Assembly: GCA_965215705.1 (NCBI GenBank)
Contig: CBDCEE010000003.1
Location: 806,001-870,000 of the forward strand
Reading direction: 5' to 3'
Length of the DNA: 64,000 bases
Origin: JAAXPZ01 sp965215705
GTDB lineage: Bacteria; Campylobacterota; Campylobacteria; Campylobacterales; Sulfurovaceae
Part shown: positions 51,637-58,496 of the stretch, one piece after another
Layout of the letters: each line of letters begins with the position of its first letter
How positions within the stretch are numbered: the first letter of the stretch is position 1
Program-made: the position numbers and the translations under genes
The notes under the pieces: generated by a model
Databases searched by the model: none
The model's input: the letters and a program-made list of their open reading frames with translations, nothing else
Told to the model about the DNA's origin: nothing

Positions 51637-52424
51637 GTGAGACTATTTTTAAGATCAGCAATCTCAAAAAGCACTACGAGATCAACCTCGGTCTCTTCAA
51701 AGCCCCCAAGATCGTCAAGGCGGTCGATGATATCTCCTTCGAGGTCAAAAAAGGAGAGATCCTCAGTATCGTAGGAGAGAGTGGCTGTGGCAAATCCACC
51801 ACTGCCAAGATGATCCTCAAGATCGAGGAGCCCACAGGTGGCGAGATCCTCTTCGAGGGAGCAGACATCACCAAGCTCAAAGGCAATGACCTGACAGAGT
51901 ACCGCAAAAAGGTACAGATCATCTTCCAAGACCCCTACTCCTCTCTCAACCCCAGATGGAAAGTAGGACAGATCATCGCAGAACCCCTCAAACTCAACAG
52001 CGATATGAGTAAAAGTGAGATCAAAGAACGTGTCCTCTACCTCATGGACAAAGTCGGCATGCTCCCAGAGTGGTATGACCGCTACCCTCACCAGTTCTCA
52101 GGCGGACAACGACAGCGTATAGGCATCGCCAGAGCCCTAGCCCTCAACCCAGAGATCATCGTCTGCGATGAACCTGTATCCGCGCTCGATGTCTCCATCC
52201 AAGCCCAAGTCCTCAACCTCCTGCTAGACCTCCAAGAGGAGTTCAACCTCACCTATATCTTTATCTCCCATGACCTCAGTGTGGTCAACCATATCTCAGA
52301 TCGGATCGTGGTGATGTACTTTGGTAGTATTGTAGAGATGAAGAGTGCGCAAGAGCTCTTCGAGAATCCAGAGCATGAGTATACGCAGAAGCTATTGAGT
52401 GCGATACCGAAAATCGAGTTATAG
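51633..52424 (+). CDS. dppF: Dipeptide ABC transporter ATPase DppF
   Basis: A 263-residue ATPase. Walker A GESGCGKSTTAKM, FQDPYSSLNPRWKVG, signature FSGGQRQRIGIARAL, Walker B IIVCDEPVSALD, and FISHDLSVV are in place. The gene ends early, after AQELFENPEHEYTQKLLSAIPKIEL, without the cysteine-containing C-terminal domain of longer DppF. It closes the dpp operon. A REP-like palindrome follows. Confidence 0.9.
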   Translation: MSETIFKISNLKKHYEINLGLFKAPKIVKAVDDISFEVKKGEILSIVGESGCGKSTTAKMILKIEEPTGGEILFEGADITKLKGNDLTEYRKKVQIIFQDPYSSLNPRWKVGQIIAEPLKLNSDMSKSEIKERVLYLMDKVGMLPEWYDRYPHQFSGGQRQRIGIARALALNPEIIVCDEPVSALDVSIQAQVLNLLLDLQEEFNLTYIFISHDLSVVNHISDRIVVMYFGSIVEMKSAQELFENPEHEYTQKLLSAIPKIEL

Positions 52425-52454
52425 TCTAGATATATGCTTAGTGGAGAGCCGTAG

Positions 52455-52471
52455 GGTGCGTAAAACGCACC
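52455..52471. repeat. REP-like palindrome
   Basis: GGTGCGT-AAA-ACGCACC preceded by GTAG, 31 nt after the dppF stop. It may act as terminator for the dpp operon. Confidence 0.6.
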
Positions 52472-52491
52472 TTTATGCTTGATCTGAATAC

Positions 52492-53376
52492 TTAAAAATC
52501 AAAAGACTTTTGACTAGGAATAGAATTTTTTTTAGGCTCTTTTTTATCATTACATTTATTCTTTTCTAAACTTTGATTTAATTTTTTAATTATACTACTC
52601 ACTGAAATATTTTGCTTTACATTATTAGATCCCTTAGGAAATCCTCGATCTATACTCCTCCAATAAGATTGTTCCTTTGTATTTTCATTGCTATACCTAG
52701 ATTTTCGATAGATAATATTTGCACTTTCTTTATTATTAAATTTTTGTAAACATTCACCTTCACAATCAAAAGTTAATTTGTTAGGTAATAATGATGTGCT
52801 ATTATGTATCTTATAGGGGATAATATCTGTAGAGATTTTTCTACATGCAATGATTTTATCGATATCTTTCTCATTTGATATATTTAACTCTATAATTGGC
52901 ATACCAGTATCTATTTTTTCTTCACTTACTGCATGTGTATATTTTACTTCAAGATATAATTTCTCTCCTATATCATTATACAACATACAGTCTGGTCTAA
53001 ATCCTTGATGATATTCTTCCACTAAAATATAAGGAAATTTTTCTTTCAAATCTAGCTGATACGTGGATTTCTTTTTACATGTTTTTGAAGCAGTACAATA
53101 TAAATAATATGGAATTTCAATATATAAACTATCTATACTTTTAAAAAAGTCTGCAAATAATTCTTTTGTAATCCAATGTATATAACTTTCAGGCTCACTG
53201 CAGCCTTTTGAACCATTAATCGATTTATGTCTAAAATGTGGTCTTTGAACTTTTCCTTCTGTTGCTGCATAAACTTCTTGTTTGCATCCAGGACAGTTAA
53301 AAGGCAAACTTTTGTCTATCCCTTGTTCAGCATAGATAAGTTGACCATCTGCTCGCCTAGCAATTGAAGTATCCAT
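52492..53376 (-). CDS. CoiA-like PD-(D/E)xK nuclease-family protein
   Basis: A 294-residue protein. The N-terminal zinc-binding part resembles the CoiA competence proteins (FNCPGC and PHFRHK: C28, C31, H47, H50). The nuclease-like core has FRPDCMLY (D129) and YLEVKYTH (E143, K145). A Lys/Asn-rich C-terminal tail follows. The gene is strongly AT-rich and full of rare-looking codons compared with its neighbours, suggesting transfer. CoiA promotes natural transformation in Gram-positive bacteria; here its role (uptake or defence) is not known. It lies in an island with the HigBA-like pair. Confidence 0.65.
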   Translation of the reverse strand: MDTSIARRADGQLIYAEQGIDKSLPFNCPGCKQEVYAATEGKVQRPHFRHKSINGSKGCSEPESYIHWITKELFADFFKSIDSLYIEIPYYLYCTASKTCKKKSTYQLDLKEKFPYILVEEYHQGFRPDCMLYNDIGEKLYLEVKYTHAVSEEKIDTGMPIIELNISNEKDIDKIIACRKISTDIIPYKIHNSTSLLPNKLTFDCEGECLQKFNNKESANIIYRKSRYSNENTKEQSYWRSIDRGFPKGSNNVKQNISVSSIIKKLNQSLEKNKCNDKKEPKKNSIPSQKSFDF

Positions 53377-53382
53377 TATTAT

Positions 53383-53673
53383 TCACCTCAACCCAATATC
53401 CAACCGAAGCCCCAAAGCCTCTGCATACTTCATCAGTGTGCCTAGATTGGGCATATAGGTATTGTTCAGGCTCTCTAGTCTGGAGATGTTGGATTTGGAG
53501 GTGCCGATCTTTTGTGCGATCTGCTCTTGAGTGACCCCTTGTGACAGTCTAGCAGCTACGAGCTGTTTTTTAATAGCAAATAGTGGAGAGAGTACATCAT
53601 ACTCTGCTTTTACCTCTGTGTTTGCTAGTGCCTTATCTTTGAAACTCTGAAGTGTTGGTCTATCTGTTTTCAT
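53383..53673 (-). CDS. XRE-family antitoxin (HigA-like)
   Basis: A 96-residue XRE protein with the helix-turn-helix VTQEQIAQKIGTSKSNISRLE (about 50-70). It overlaps the toxin gene upstream by 14 nt. Toxin-before-antitoxin order, as in higBA-type systems, suggests it binds and represses the toxin and their promoter. Confidence 0.85.
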   Translation of the reverse strand: MKTDRPTLQSFKDKALANTEVKAEYDVLSPLFAIKKQLVAARLSQGVTQEQIAQKIGTSKSNISRLESLNNTYMPNLGTLMKYAEALGLRLDIGLR

Positions 53674-54007
53674 CGTCTATCTCCTTTTTACGCTTGAGAG
53701 AGATCTCAAGATCCCTCTTGGGTATTTTCTGGTCTTTTTTTACAAATGAGTGCAAGATAATAATCTTTTTCCCTTTTTGATAGCAGTAGATACTTCTACC
53801 TATACCCTCTCTGGCTTTTGCTCTGATCTCAAACAAACCATCATTCAAAGGTTTGGTATACGGCTCACCTAGCTGTGCCCCAGCCATCTCTATCAGCTCA
53901 AAGATATGTAACATCTTTGCCAATATCTTTGGAGGCAATGCCAATGTCTCAGCCTCTACACTCTCATCGAAAAACTCTATCTTCCAATATATGGGGTATG
54001 TTATCAT
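53660..54007 (-). CDS. RelE/HigB-like toxin (Gp49 family)
   Basis: A 115-residue RelE-superfamily toxin of the phage-derived Gp49 type. Key stretches are LNDGLFEIRAKAREGIGRSIYCYQKGKKIIILHSFVKKDQKIPKRD, with the G-L-F-E-I-R and F-x-K-K-x-x-K-x-P motifs. It is predicted to cut mRNA at the ribosome. It is the first gene of a toxin-antitoxin pair with the XRE gene. Confidence 0.85.
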   Translation of the reverse strand: MITYPIYWKIEFFDESVEAETLALPPKILAKMLHIFELIEMAGAQLGEPYTKPLNDGLFEIRAKAREGIGRSIYCYQKGKKIIILHSFVKKDQKIPKRDLEISLKRKKEIDDENR

Positions 54008-54113
54008 AATAGATAACCTTTGTCAAATCGTACCATCTTTTCTATCATAGAATTATCCTTAATTGCAAAAGTCTAATACTGCAATTCTAATCAATAAATG
54101 AGATTTTGTGTGG

Positions 54114-54132
54114 AAATATGTCAAATTGTCAT
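54114..54132. repeat. 19-nt intergenic repeat, copy 2
   Basis: Identical to 13049-13067. It lies between the rhodanese gene (59 nt after its stop) and the toxin gene (107 nt before its start). Confidence 0.5.
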
Positions 54133-54190
54133 GATTTTAGAGGGAGAGAGGATCACTACTCTATCTCTAGGTGTGGATCCCATAGTATTT

Positions 54191-54889
54191 TTACTCCGCA
54201 ATCACCTCGACAGTCAACCCAAGCTGTGTCCAGCTGTAGAGTCCACCTCTGTACCATTTGAGTTTGTCTCGTGGGTAGCCTATACGCATGAGGTTTTGGA
54301 TCGCCCAGCTGGACTGTGCGCACCATACACCATTGCAAAAGAGTAGGAGAGTTTTTGCCTGCGAGAAATCATAGATACCTTTATCCATAGTCACACCCAC
54401 ACTATCCATAACATCCTCAAACTCATCAGGTAGCTTTTTGCCATCAAAATGGTTAAAGGGTAGATTGATCGCTCCTGGGATAGTGCCTGTCTCGTACCAA
54501 CTGTTGGTTCTGGTGTCTATGAGCATCTTGGACCTGTCCGAGGAGAGTGACTGCATAAACGCGATCACTTCAAGCTCTCCATAGGTATCGATACCCTCAG
54601 CGATCTTGATAGGAGATATCTCACCGATAGTGGTAATATAGGACTGCTTGCATGACTCGGGTACCTTTTCGAGCCCCTTGCCCCAGACTAAACCAGGTGA
54701 GATGCCAAACTTGGCACATGCGGGGTCATGGATCCTCTTGATCATGATACTATGCAATTTGTCACTCTCATCGTAATATCCGATCTTGATACCCTCTTGG
54801 TTGAGAAGCGCACCTGCTCTCTCTGTTTTTGCCTGTATGGTTATAGTACTGATCGCAACGATCATCCAAATAGTAAGTAACTTTTTCAT
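54191..54889 (-). CDS. Periplasmic rhodanese-domain protein
   Basis: A 232-residue secreted protein. A signal peptide (about 20 residues) precedes a first domain with paired cysteines (HDPACAKFG and VPESCKQS) and a C-terminal rhodanese with active-site loop FCNGVWCAQSSW and WYRGGLYSWTQLG. It may handle sulfane sulfur in the periplasm. An AT-rich box resembling a Fur/PerR site lies 34-52 nt upstream. It is a single gene. Confidence 0.8.
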   Translation of the reverse strand: MKKLLTIWMIVAISTITIQAKTERAGALLNQEGIKIGYYDESDKLHSIMIKRIHDPACAKFGISPGLVWGKGLEKVPESCKQSYITTIGEISPIKIAEGIDTYGELEVIAFMQSLSSDRSKMLIDTRTNSWYETGTIPGAINLPFNHFDGKKLPDEFEDVMDSVGVTMDKGIYDFSQAKTLLLFCNGVWCAQSSWAIQNLMRIGYPRDKLKWYRGGLYSWTQLGLTVEVIAE

Positions 54890-54922
54890 GGTAACTCCTT
54901 TATCTGTTGAGTATACAAGATT

Positions 54923-54941
54923 AGTATTAATAATTTTTATT
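54923..54941. promoter_or_regulatory. Weak Fur/PerR-like box
   Basis: Matches the Fur consensus at about 12 of 19 positions and shares ATTTTTATTTATA with the box at the peroxiredoxin gene and with 40124-40136. It sits in the promoter of the rhodanese gene. Confidence 0.3.
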
Positions 54942-55061
54942 TATAAAATTAAATTATCATAAAGAGTCATTTACTTTATAAACATGCAATAAGAATCTCC
55001 ATGTATTTAGCTCTATCAGTAGGATTGTGTTATAACTCCATATCCCAAAACAGAGGTTCAC

Positions 55062-55478
55062 ATGATCTATCTCGCCCTCTTCTTCTCCGCACTGATCTCC
55101 GCCACGCTCTGGCCTATGGGGAGCGAGGCACTACTGATCTATGATATCGAACAGGGGCATCCTCTGCTGTGGCTGATCGCTGTGGCAACGCTGGGCAATA
55201 CACTCGGAGCAGTCATCAACTACTGGATGGGGTTGGGTGGAGAGGCACTGCTGGAGGAAAGAGGTGTGATCAATCCTGCCAAATTCGGCAAGTTTAAGAC
55301 GCTATTTGAGAAGTATGGATCATGGACACTGCTGATGTCATGGTTGCCGTTGATCGGAGATCTCTTTACCTTTGCAGCAGGGATCGCTCGGTATCCTTTT
55401 ATACGATTCTTGGCTCTAGTGTTTATCGCCAAACTCGGGAGGTATGTAGTGTTGAGCTGGGCATGGCTAGCTCTCTAG
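55062..55478 (+). CDS. YqaA-like small membrane protein (SNARE-associated/DedA-related)
   Basis: A 138-residue membrane protein with three or four helices. It begins MIYLALFFSALISATLWPMGSEALLI and carries GNTLGAVINYWMGLGGE, FEKYGSWTLLMSWLPLIGDLFTFAAGIAR: the conserved G-x-x-x-G and R/W signature of the YqaA branch of DedA relatives. Its role may be lipid or ion handling. The end overlaps the desaturase-like gene by 12 nt, and the stop codon lies in a terminator hairpin. Confidence 0.85.
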   Translation: MIYLALFFSALISATLWPMGSEALLIYDIEQGHPLLWLIAVATLGNTLGAVINYWMGLGGEALLEERGVINPAKFGKFKTLFEKYGSWTLLMSWLPLIGDLFTFAAGIARYPFIRFLALVFIAKLGRYVVLSWAWLAL

Positions 55479-55484
55479 CTTTTT
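55466..55484 (+). terminator. Rho-independent terminator over stop codons
   Basis: GCTAG-CTCT-CTAGC followed by TTTTT. The stop codon of the yqaA-like gene (55476-55478) and that of the convergent desaturase-like gene (55467-55469) are both part of the stem. Confidence 0.6.
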
Positions 55485-56921
55485 GATCTGCTCATAGCAA
55501 AGTTTTCCCGAGATAATCGCTGGAGAGAACCCACCTCCCATGACCCAAGCACCTACGAAATAGAGGTTCTTCATCTTCTTTGATCTCACCTGAGGAACTC
55601 TAAAGAACTGTTTGGGTGTAGGTGCGAAGCCATACGCTGTACCATTGGGAGTCTTAATGTATCGCTGTATGGTCTTGGCTGTACCTACTTCAGCAAACTC
55701 TATATGCTCTTTGATGTTTGGATATTCAAGCTCTAGCTTCTCTAGAAAGCTCTCTAGTACCCTCTCTTTTTTTTGCGCATACCTGTCTTTGGATAAATCC
55801 TGCCAGTCTGATAAAAAATCCGTTGTAAATATCACTGCAAATGATTTGTCTGGATCTTCTATGAGTCCTGAGTCGATCTGAGAATAATCAGTAAAGCCAA
55901 ATGCTCTATCTGCTATATCGCTATCTATCATGTGATCATAATCCTCAATACTCTTGATATCGCTAAAGAAAAAGGAAGCATAGGTTTTTTTACCATAGAT
56001 ACTTTTTAGGTTACGTTTAAAGCCTATATAGATCGTAAGAAGAGAAGAAGCCGGCTCTAGTTTCTCTTGGTAGGGGATCTGTGCCATCTCATAGGTAGAA
56101 GTAGGAGAAAGATTGGAGATAATGATATCACACTCTATGGTGATGGTCTCTTTTTTGCGTATATAGGTGACGGCATGCTCTTCTAACTGTGTGACATTGG
56201 CTTTGGTGATGACTTCACCATCATGCTGACGTATGATAGAGGCTAGATAGTCAGAGAGTTTTTGGCTGCCTCCTTTGATATACCATCCTCCACCACTGAA
56301 GTAGGAGTGCTGGGCAAGGGCATGCAGGAGGAAGCTTAGGTTTTCTACTTTGTCGCTATAGTAGCTTACATTGGTATTGAGGATGAGTTTGAGTTTTTCA
56401 TCTTGAAAAAATCTATCCATAATAGTCTTAGTGGAGGCGATACGATATCTCAAGATATGCTTGAAAACAAAAGGAAACAGCATATACTCCCACCATGAAG
56501 CCGTACTCACTCTCACAAACTCTCTGCTAATAGATTCTAATAGGGCAAAGTATCTGATAATCGCCTCTGCTTCATCGGGAAATGTCGCTATTAGATCTAC
56601 TATAGCCTTTTGTTTATGATGTGGCATGGTAAAGTCTATCTCATCAGTGACGATATGATAAAACGTATCAGGCTGTACAAACTCGATATTCTCATACACT
56701 CCTAATGACTCAAATATCTCCTTTTTAGCCCCTCCAAAGGCATCATCCATCTCATGAAGCCCGACTTCACAGGTATAGCCTCCCTTTCGCCTAAAAGTTG
56801 TAGCACAGCCACCTACGATCGTGTGCTGTTCGAGTATCGTGACTCTGTATCCTTCTTTTGCAAGTAGTGCACCCGCAGTCAAACCGCCAAGTCCTGCACC
56901 TACGATGACCACATGTTTCAT
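55467..56921 (-). CDS. Carotenoid-desaturase-like FAD oxidoreductase
   Basis: A 484-residue flavoprotein of the phytoene desaturase/carotene isomerase/retinol saturase group. FAD binding by VIVGAGLGGLTAGALLAKEG, then EQHTIVGGCATTFRRKG. The C-terminal FAD site is NLYFVGAWVMGGGFSPAIISG. Substrate unknown: carotenoids or related polyenes. It overlaps the DUF2141 gene by 4 nt. Confidence 0.8.
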   Translation of the reverse strand: MKHVVIVGAGLGGLTAGALLAKEGYRVTILEQHTIVGGCATTFRRKGGYTCEVGLHEMDDAFGGAKKEIFESLGVYENIEFVQPDTFYHIVTDEIDFTMPHHKQKAIVDLIATFPDEAEAIIRYFALLESISREFVRVSTASWWEYMLFPFVFKHILRYRIASTKTIMDRFFQDEKLKLILNTNVSYYSDKVENLSFLLHALAQHSYFSGGGWYIKGGSQKLSDYLASIIRQHDGEVITKANVTQLEEHAVTYIRKKETITIECDIIISNLSPTSTYEMAQIPYQEKLEPASSLLTIYIGFKRNLKSIYGKKTYASFFFSDIKSIEDYDHMIDSDIADRAFGFTDYSQIDSGLIEDPDKSFAVIFTTDFLSDWQDLSKDRYAQKKERVLESFLEKLELEYPNIKEHIEFAEVGTAKTIQRYIKTPNGTAYGFAPTPKQFFRVPQVRSKKMKNLYFVGAWVMGGGFSPAIISGKLCYEQIKKLES

Positions 56922-57322
56922 TGTCGCAACCTAATAGAGAGTTTTGTCTCTTTGGTATGTTTGAATTTGGCTTTCTCAAAACTTGGTGGCCCAAAATGTG
57001 ATATAACATTGTTGGACGTGCCTGTCTGCTCTTTGGGGATGCCTATAAAATTTGTATCCAGTTTTCCATTGCTGTTGGCATCATGAAAGATTGCGATCGC
57101 GTAGGTACCTTTAGGGATATTTCGAAAACGGCAATAGAACGACTGCTTGGCTTTGCGTATGATCTTTTTGTAGGCACGATCTGTATGCAAAAAACCCTTA
57201 GCTTGCTTATATAGCCCGATATAGATATCACCTAGAGGCTGATTGGCCTCAATAATACGCACACGAATATCTCCTGCCCATACATTTGTCATCATGAGTA
57301 TCATGAGTACAGATTTAAGCAT
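56918..57322 (-). CDS. DUF2141 secreted protein
   Basis: A 134-residue protein with a signal peptide (about 16 residues) and a DUF2141 domain: YIGLYKQAKGF, FRNIPKGTYAIAIFHDANSNGKLDTNFIGIPKE. The Asp/Asn-rich HDANSNGKLD loop looks like a calcium-binding EF-type loop. It lies upstream of and overlaps the desaturase-like gene by 4 nt. Confidence 0.85.
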   Translation of the reverse strand: MLKSVLMILMMTNVWAGDIRVRIIEANQPLGDIYIGLYKQAKGFLHTDRAYKKIIRKAKQSFYCRFRNIPKGTYAIAIFHDANSNGKLDTNFIGIPKEQTGTSNNVISHFGPPSFEKAKFKHTKETKLSIRLRQ

Positions 57323-57380
57323 AGTGTCTCCTTTTTAAGTACATTATACTCCAAGCCAGAGGGTTTGTCATTCGCCTATA

Positions 57381-57992
57381 TTAACTTTCTAACTCTTTTT
57401 TGAGTTTGCTGAGTGACTGTGCAGTGATACCTAGATAGGATGCAATATGATACTGAGGGACTTTATCAATCAGAGAGGGCTCATTATGCATAAAGCGTAC
57501 CAGCCTCTCTTTGGCATCCAGTGTGGTACGCTCTATGATCATCCTATGTACTTCACTGTACGCCAGCTCTGCCATCAGTCTACCTAGGCGTTCTCCTTTT
57601 TTAAAGTGCGTATAGATAAACTGTGTATCTGCATAGGAGATCTTCACTAGCTCACACGCCTCTACCACCTCATAGCCTAGTGTTGAAGGGGTCTGATCTA
57701 CAAAGCTCTGATAGTCTACCACGAAACGGTGATGCATCTTGGCAGCGGTGCCATGAAAATGAACACCCCATGTATAGTCCTTTCCCTTCTCATCCAATGT
57801 ATAAGAGCGTATGATACCTCTATTGAGAAAATAGTTGTCCCTACAGACATCGCCCATATGGTGGATAATATCACCTTTTTCATACCTGACGATCTCTAGT
57901 TTGCTTTTGATAATCCTCCACTCTAGCGAATTGAGGGTGATATACTGCTCTAAGAAACTTTTGTAGCTACTATAGAGGTCTTGATGACTCAT
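57381..57992 (-). CDS. Crp/Fnr-family regulator
   Basis: A 203-residue protein with an N-terminal cyclic-nucleotide-type domain (GDIIHHMGDVCRDNYFLNRGIIRSY) and a C-terminal winged helix with the recognition region YHIASYLGITAQSLSKLKKEL. No iron-sulfur cysteines at the N-terminus are visible, so it is not an FNR-like oxygen sensor. It overlaps the ACT gene by 4 nt. Confidence 0.85.
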   Translation of the reverse strand: MSHQDLYSSYKSFLEQYITLNSLEWRIIKSKLEIVRYEKGDIIHHMGDVCRDNYFLNRGIIRSYTLDEKGKDYTWGVHFHGTAAKMHHRFVVDYQSFVDQTPSTLGYEVVEACELVKISYADTQFIYTHFKKGERLGRLMAELAYSEVHRMIIERTTLDAKERLVRFMHNEPSLIDKVPQYHIASYLGITAQSLSKLKKELES

Positions 57993-58366
57993 AGAATCTC
58001 ATATCCTTCCCTCTCTAGTACCCTTACAGCCAACTCTAGTTTCTCAGACTTGATTAGGATATAGTCCGTATCATAGGTAGAGATCGCAAAGATACTGACC
58101 TGTGCCTCTGCCAATATCACGGAAAGCTTTGCCAGTATTCCAGTAAGGGCAAAATCCAGAGGGCCCAGTACCTTGATACATGACCAGCCACACTCACTCT
58201 CTTCAGCATCCAAGACAATAGAAGCATCACAGACGATAGAGAGCTCATCCTCTGTCTTGGTAATGGAAAGAAAACTGCTCTCCCATACCTCCACCGGCAG
58301 CGTACTGTCTGCAGGAAATCTGTGGATGGTGTAATATCCGTCAAGGATTTGTAGGGTAAGTGTCAT
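57989..58366 (-). CDS. ACT-domain protein (CASTOR-like)
   Basis: A 125-residue protein in which a tandem ACT/CASTOR fold is likely: LQILDGYYTIHRFPADSTLP, then VLGPLDFALTGILAKLSVILAEAQVSIFAISTYDTDYILIKSEKLELAVRVLEREGYEIL. The last strand is typical of the CASTOR/ACT7 group. The ATG at 58366 follows GGAG by 6 nt; earlier in-frame starts exist up to 58405. It likely senses an amino acid and precedes a Crp-family gene. Confidence 0.8.
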   Translation of the reverse strand: MTLTLQILDGYYTIHRFPADSTLPVEVWESSFLSITKTEDELSIVCDASIVLDAEESECGWSCIKVLGPLDFALTGILAKLSVILAEAQVSIFAISTYDTDYILIKSEKLELAVRVLEREGYEIL

Positions 58367-58420
58367 GCCATTCTCCATTTCATTCTGATCGTGTGACATG
58401 GTCACACCTACACAACTTCT

Positions 58421-58446
58421 GTAGGGGATAGATCCCGTATCTACCC
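58421..58446. repeat. Palindromic intergenic repeat
   Basis: GTAGGGGATAGATCCCGTATCTACCC: an imperfect hairpin of the GTAGGGG...CTACCC type, in the 130-nt gap between the ACT and ubiD-like genes. Confidence 0.4.
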
Positions 58447-58476
58447 ATGAACCTATAACAATGATCTATTCTTGAA

Positions 58477-58495
58477 GGTAGGCACAAGACCTACC
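58477..58495. repeat. Palindrome ending the decarboxylase operon
   Basis: GGTAGG-CACAAGA-CCTACC, followed by CCTAC. It lies just past the ubiD-like stop codon (58497-58499) on the minus strand, and resembles dispersed GTAGGGGTAGG...CCTACC repeats. Confidence 0.5.
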
Positions 58496-58496
58496 C

